From: Ramazzottius varieornatus
Lineage: Eukaryota; Tardigrada; Eutardigrada; Parachela; Ramazzottiidae
Direction of reading: 5' to 3'
Length of the DNA stretch: 64,000 nt
Assembly: GCA_001949185.1 (NCBI GenBank)
Contig: BDGG01000002.1
Span: 4,950,448 to 5,014,447 of the forward strand
Part shown: positions 60,210 through 64,000 of the stretch, piece after piece
Numbering within the stretch: the first letter of the stretch is position 1
Layout of the letters: each line of letters opens with the position of its first letter
Program-made: the position numbers and the translations under genes
The notes under the pieces: model-generated
What the model saw: only the letters and a program-made list of their open reading frames with translations
What the model was told of the DNA's origin: nothing
Databases searched by the model: none

Positions 60210-61116
60210 ATGTATACACACACTACGTGTCACTCCACGTATGGTTATCAGGTCGTGACTCCAGTCGTCCAAGTGCAGCGGGTGTATCGAATCATCCCAG
60301 TTTATCAAGACACGTCCAAGACAGATAACGACGTCCGCCAGGTGCACGATGATTTGGAAAAGGTAAAGAAGGATGTGAAAAAGATGAAGTGCGCTAGTCG
60401 TCGTCGCCAGGACTCTACTTCCGGGTCAGACTGACAGCCAAACTTCCGGGTCAGACTCTGACACGATTGCTCCACCTGCAGCCACTCCACAGACTGCTCT
60501 ACATGTTCAGATAACGATAGCCCTCAAGCAAGCAAACGAAAGCCGAAAGCTGGCGGTTCCAAGGCTGGTGGGAAAACTGCTGGAAAGACGACGCACACCA
60601 AGAAACCTGCTATCACAGCGTAGCCTTCCAAGGGAAAAGAAAATAGATCCAAGAAGACGGGCGCCGCCAAGAAAAAGAAGGCTTCAAGCACCGTTGCTAA
60701 AGGTAAGAAACTTTCTTTCATGGATCGGGATAATAAGAGATCGAAAATCGGCGAATGACTTCAGTATAGTCGTTTTCAGCAAGTGGCGTAGACTGCCAGC
60801 CAATAACACAGAAAACGTGCGCCACTTGAGATGGCAGTCATGTTCCGTTAGTTTGTTGACGTCCTAAATAATTTCCGTTTGACACGCATGACATAATCTA
60901 ATTCTGCGTACAATCTAATTCTGCGTATAATCTGACCTCATGGGTCGGTCAAAGTTTATATGTAATAATAATGGCAATGGCATGATGACACTGTTCTCGG
61001 GACATCACAACCAGGAAGTAATGTTGTTTCACCTTGTCATAGGCAAATCCGAATCTGTTAAGGCGGAGAAAGGAATGACCAAGACCAACGTCAAGAAGGA
61101 ATCCAACCTTGACTAG
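60210..61116 (+). CDS. Lysine-rich small protein with an in-frame stop (possibly decaying)
   Basis: Not recognised. Exon a (60210-60424) starts with an ATG right after an acceptor-like CAG and encodes YGYQVVTPVVQVQRVYRIIP and an Asp/Lys coiled segment (DLEKVKKDVKKMK). It joins in phase by a 57-base intron to exon b (60482-60702), with histone-H1-like KRKPKAGGSKAGGKTAGKT. TAG at 60621-60623 then interrupts. The same frame continues beyond it as PSKGKENRSKKTGAAKKKKA and joins in phase at 60702 to exon c (61043-61116), GKSESVKAEKG to TAG. So the longer lysine-rich reading looks ancestral and the stop recent, or the stop is real and the 3' part is untranslated. A 25-bp tandem duplication (60417-60466) straddles the first donor and creates a second identical donor. 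Nuclear, nucleic-acid-binding character is an inference from composition. Confidence 0.5.
60768..60857. repeat. Intron-resident palindromic repeat, copy 7 (lysine-rich gene)
   Basis: Core GCAAGTGGCGTAGACTGCC, centre CCAGCCAATAACACAG, right arm AACGTGCGCCACTTGAG, outer GTTAGTTTGTTG. It is well preserved in its inner half and lies in the intron 60703-61042. Confidence 0.75.
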
Positions 61117-61539
61117 TACCCTCCCCACTTTACAGGCAAGAAGATGGAAACTTGCACCAAAAAAACGATTTGCCAGAAGTCAGAACAGTAAATATTGATT
61201 TCTAGCGTCTTGCAACTGTTGCAAACTTTTCTAGTTATCCCCTCGTGGCCCTGAGTTTTTTTTAGGTTTTATTGTACTGGTTTGCGCGGCTCTTGTTTGG
61301 ACCCCGAGATAAAACAATTAATCTTTAGCTTGGCCGGAACATGTCTTAGCGTCTGGAATTTAATTTCGAAAAGCTAGCCGAAGCTCTCGCGCCGGCGTCC
61401 GTGTGTCTTCCTGGTTCGAACCAAATCACAGCCTACTCGATCGTGTCCTTTTACGCTGATCCCGCAGTCTTTCCAAACCAAAAGGGTTTCGCTTACCCTG
61501 ATCTACACCGAAGAAGAAACACTCCCTCTGCTACTCTGG
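61117..61539. other. Intergenic region
   Basis: No supported feature. The open frame starting at 61401 on the plus strand overlaps the small minus-strand gene and has no resemblance to a family. Confidence 0.45.
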
Positions 61540-61845
61540 AGCCGCCACCAGTTTCGGTCGCTGACAGAAACCTGCAATCTGGCTACGGTAGTATATCGAG
61601 AAAAATCATGTATTACCTTTCGTATTGACCCTGTCTCTGAGTCTCGATTGTGCCAGTATGGTTTTTTGGCTGCGGTTGATGTTTAAACTGCCTGTAAATT
61701 CGGGATGTTCCCGCAGCACCATTTTTTTGCGAAGCCTCCAAACCGTTTCCTCGTTCCGATAGACATCGATATCCATGAATCTTTCTGCGGGAGTTCTGTT
61801 CTCTGCCATTTTGACACAATCATATCCTGTAAAGTTCCACGTCAA
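61540..61845 (-). CDS. Small unrecognised protein
   Basis: On the minus strand an ATG frame (61845 or, more likely, 61809) encodes a charged helical sequence including AERFMDIDVYRNEETVWRLR and KKMVLREHPEFTG. It reaches a GT donor after ...VNTKG near 61618 and could join in phase to an exon after CAG at about 61578 that ends within 15 codons. The product would be about 77 residues, basic, without signal peptide. The composition is protein-like, but I cannot place it in a family and it may be non-coding. Confidence 0.35.
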
Positions 61846-62730
61846 GTCGCAAAGTTGCTGCTGCGGTTTGATTTTGAACTTCCATGGTGAATGCGAGCGA
61901 CGTGGCGGAAGTGGACTGCCAACAGAATTGGCAAACTAAGTCAAGCTACACAAGTTGCCATATTTATTGCTCGTTACAACATTCGAAGTACCGATCCATA
62001 AAATTTTGGCGCGTCGTACTGGACGGATGAAGAGTTCATCGCGTTTCTCATCTATCGAAGAGCCATCAGTTTCATCACCTATAACTTTTGTGGATCATTG
62101 GAAAGATACCTCGAGGGCTTCACAAGCTGCTGCTTACGCACGTCCAGGCAATTTGACATGTCTCAATTGTACGCTATTTCTCGAGTTGGCTGACGGAACG
62201 ACGAAATAATTTATAGAAGGGCGGAAAATGAGCTAACGCAGCAAAGCCACGCAGATTCCATTTGTGACCAGGAGATGGAAACAAATTGAGCATCAGGCAG
62301 AAATTCGTGGTGGAGAAAAGGCAAAATAATGGGCACCCGAGCGCCCGTTAACGCGTAGAGAGCCTCTCCGGGCTTAATTTGCTTCATTTTCGTTCAGGAA
62401 AACTTATCGAATAGTGGCTTCCGGCCATCGTCATTCCAGTTGATAGGACGGGCTGTCGTCCCGGTTGGTGGACCGTTAATTATCCCCACCATACTGGAAA
62501 CAACGGACAGAAGCCTTACAATCACAATTTCCTTTTGTACAGGCCCTCGTACACACGCCCTAACACTTCCATTTCCCGTGGTACGTCAATCGTTTTTCCA
62601 GATAAGAGTTGGATAAGCTGGTCTGAACGTGATCACTTTGCCACTCATTTCACCGAACGATCGGGACGTGTAAAGCTCCTTTAAGACTTAAGTCACTTGA
62701 CATCTCCTGAATTTCATTCTCCGTTTCACA
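61846..62730. other. Spacer upstream of the neuropeptide gene
   Basis: Presumptive neuropeptide promoter. The plus-strand frame 61955-62209 is unrecognised. No repeat is seen. Confidence 0.45.
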
Positions 62731-63723
62731 ATGTTGCAGCTCGGCTGCGCTCCAGTCCACACTGTGAGCCTGCTGCTTGCTTTGAGTGTGACCTTTACCT
62801 TGTCGATTCAGCCAAGCACTGTTGTTCCTACAGGTAAAAGAAGATTACAGCCCTGACAGACCAATGTATAATTAGGTTTTGTCCAAGAAATCCAGCTTCT
62901 GTAGTGGTTTTCTTTTCCTATAGACTAGCTAGTGGTTCTGACCACTGGGAAGGCCGAGCAGAAGCAAAGAAGCACAAGTTTTGCGAGTAAAAACTTTTGC
63001 TACTCGGATCAAGTTGCGCACTTGTTTTCAGTACAGAGGTTGCGATATCTGAAAGCTCGAACAATCTGATCGTCCATTGGAATCTCGACAGACTTAAGAG
63101 GGCCTCGCTTCGCTCGGCCTGAATATCGTTTCAAATTTTTGAGCCAGACCGAGATACGCATGTTTTGTCTTGCAGAAACCCCGACGCCGGTAGAGGATCA
63201 GCTGCAGCAATACCCTGACGAACAAAGTATATGGAACGAGGAAGTTTCTCTGCGCGGACCCGCTAAGATCACTCGAGATGTACGGGCAAAATACGACCCT
63301 ACTTACCGATGGTTGGGTATCGGTAAACGCGATTCGGATCCACTTCCTCGTCCCGCCAAGTTCGGCCAGTTTAGCTTCGGACTTGGGAAGCGGGACACGA
63401 AGTACAGTCCCAACTACAGATTCATCGGTCTGGGTAAGCGCATGGCTCCGTACTGGCATTCTTCCATGCTGAAGGGTTTCCTGGAGGGTGAGAGCCAGAA
63501 GAGCCGAGTGGCTGGACCATCGGCAGCCGCCATGAGGCCTTGGCATCCCGCTTACTCCGCCATGACCAAGAAGCTCACCAGCGACTACGAAAGCCCGGAC
63601 TTGATCCCAGTGTCCTACGAAGACATGGATACGGCTAACGATGTGCCCAGCGGCTTCGGACGACCCGTAATGCGAGGCGGAAGTACCTTTGAGCCAATCT
63701 ATCGTTATGTTGGACTAGGCTGA
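62731..63723 (+). CDS. Neuropeptide precursor, allatostatin A/GLamide-like
   Basis: Exon 1 (62731-62833) encodes a signal peptide (hydrophobic core VSLLLALSVTFTLS). Exon 2 (63176-63723) joins in phase to a 216-residue prohormone. Cleavage/amidation sites are plain: YDPTYRWLGIG-KR, FGQFSFGLG-KR, YSPNYRFIGLG-KR, and a last peptide FEPIYRYVGLG that ends at the stop codon, so its Gly would be the amide donor without a processing site. FSFGLamide fits the allatostatin A consensus (Y/F)XFG(L/I)amide. The other three keep a C-terminal GL/GIamide but put YR(W/F/Y)(L/I/V) before it, which is not the classic motif. An acidic spacer and a 70-residue linker with Arg-Pro-Trp separate them. Receptor and function are inferred. 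An alternative is a lineage-specific GLamide family. Confidence 0.85.
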
Positions 63724-64000
63724 AAATCTCCAATCATACCGGAAGTTAAAGTATCCGTGCTAAGGTAGCCAGCAGTCGCTCTCTTTTCGCAGACCTAAAA
63801 AATTTTCTCGGCATCGGCAGCATTATTCTTACGCTTTTCATACCCAACCCTATTTGATGTATAGACTCATTGCTGGTTGGACTGCGCTCGGCTGTCTGAA
63901 CTAGAACCCAGCTCTTTTCAGTTTCTCGTAATAGATCGGAAAGGCGCGGTCTCGCTCGATAATAGTAGTCCCCACTCCAATGCAGCTCGCTGCGTTCGGT
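63724..64000. other. 3' flank of the neuropeptide gene
   Basis: No gene seen. A CCGGAAGT word lies 16 bases after the stop codon. Confidence 0.5.

Noticed and set aside
60482-60867. Alternative-frame reading through the lysine-rich gene (ERRRTPRNLL...)
   Set aside because: Arg-rich but reached only if the 25-bp duplication is collapsed; the in-phase splice at 60424/60482 gives a more coherent product.

Overview
This is a gene-dense stretch of an animal nuclear genome. Coding regions are split by many short GT-AG introns, mostly 50 to 400 bases, and nearly every gene has a recognisable metazoan orthologue. An allatostatin A/GLamide-like neuropeptide precursor and a candidate seven-helix gustatory-type receptor suggest an ecdysozoan invertebrate. 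A tardigrade would fit the gene density, but there is no rRNA or mitochondrial marker here and the phylum is an inference. Three runs of N (4986-5213, 15867-15916, 48793-48842) are assembly gaps, all in non-coding DNA. I see no tRNA, rRNA, CRISPR array or prokaryotic operon.

Layout, left to right: possible last exons of an unknown gene (84-278, +); calcium-channel alpha2delta subunit (1391-8573, +); dynactin p150 (9642-14131, +); a LIN54/tesmin-type CXC protein (15082-20341, -); a polycystin-1-like receptor with a shortened membrane region (20655-25925, +); the bHLH factor PTF1A (26902-27594, -); a gustatory-receptor-like 7TM protein (28751-30592, -); LRRC47 (31808-34728, +); nucleoporin NUP107 (34967-38526, -); AKTIP/Fused toes (39791-40879, +); eIF4A3 (41511-42740, -); TRMT112 (43673-44550, -); glucose-6-phosphate dehydrogenase (45570-48274, -); transketolase (50430-53360, +); a small secreted Gly/Ser-rich protein (53849-54631, -); CaM kinase I (56681-59442, +); a lysine-rich small protein with an in-frame stop (60210-61116, +); a small unrecognised ORF (61540-61845, -); and the neuropeptide precursor (62731-63723, +).

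For the alpha2delta subunit, LRRC47, NUP107 from its second coding exon, AKTIP, eIF4A3, TRMT112, G6PD, transketolase, CaMKI, PTF1A and the neuropeptide gene I chained exons by hand. The total coding length closes in frame for each. Junctions I could not close (dynactin exon 2/3, LIN54 exon 5/6, receptor exon 2/3, first exon of the polycystin) are marked. The genes are not an operon. The one suggestive pairing is G6PD and transketolase, two pentose-phosphate enzymes transcribed away from each other across a 2.2 kb spacer.

The spacers and introns carry several families of short non-autonomous DNA transposons. Three copies of a hAT-type MITE sit in and just upstream of the alpha2delta gene, two with perfect 8-bp target duplications. 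A longer CGATA-rich hAT-type element lies before AKTIP. A roughly 90-bp palindromic family occurs in at least seven introns. Large fold-back elements lie at 31.1-31.7 kb and 48.4-49.0 kb. A palindrome in NUP107 has a terminus that is exactly the 5' splice site of its host intron.
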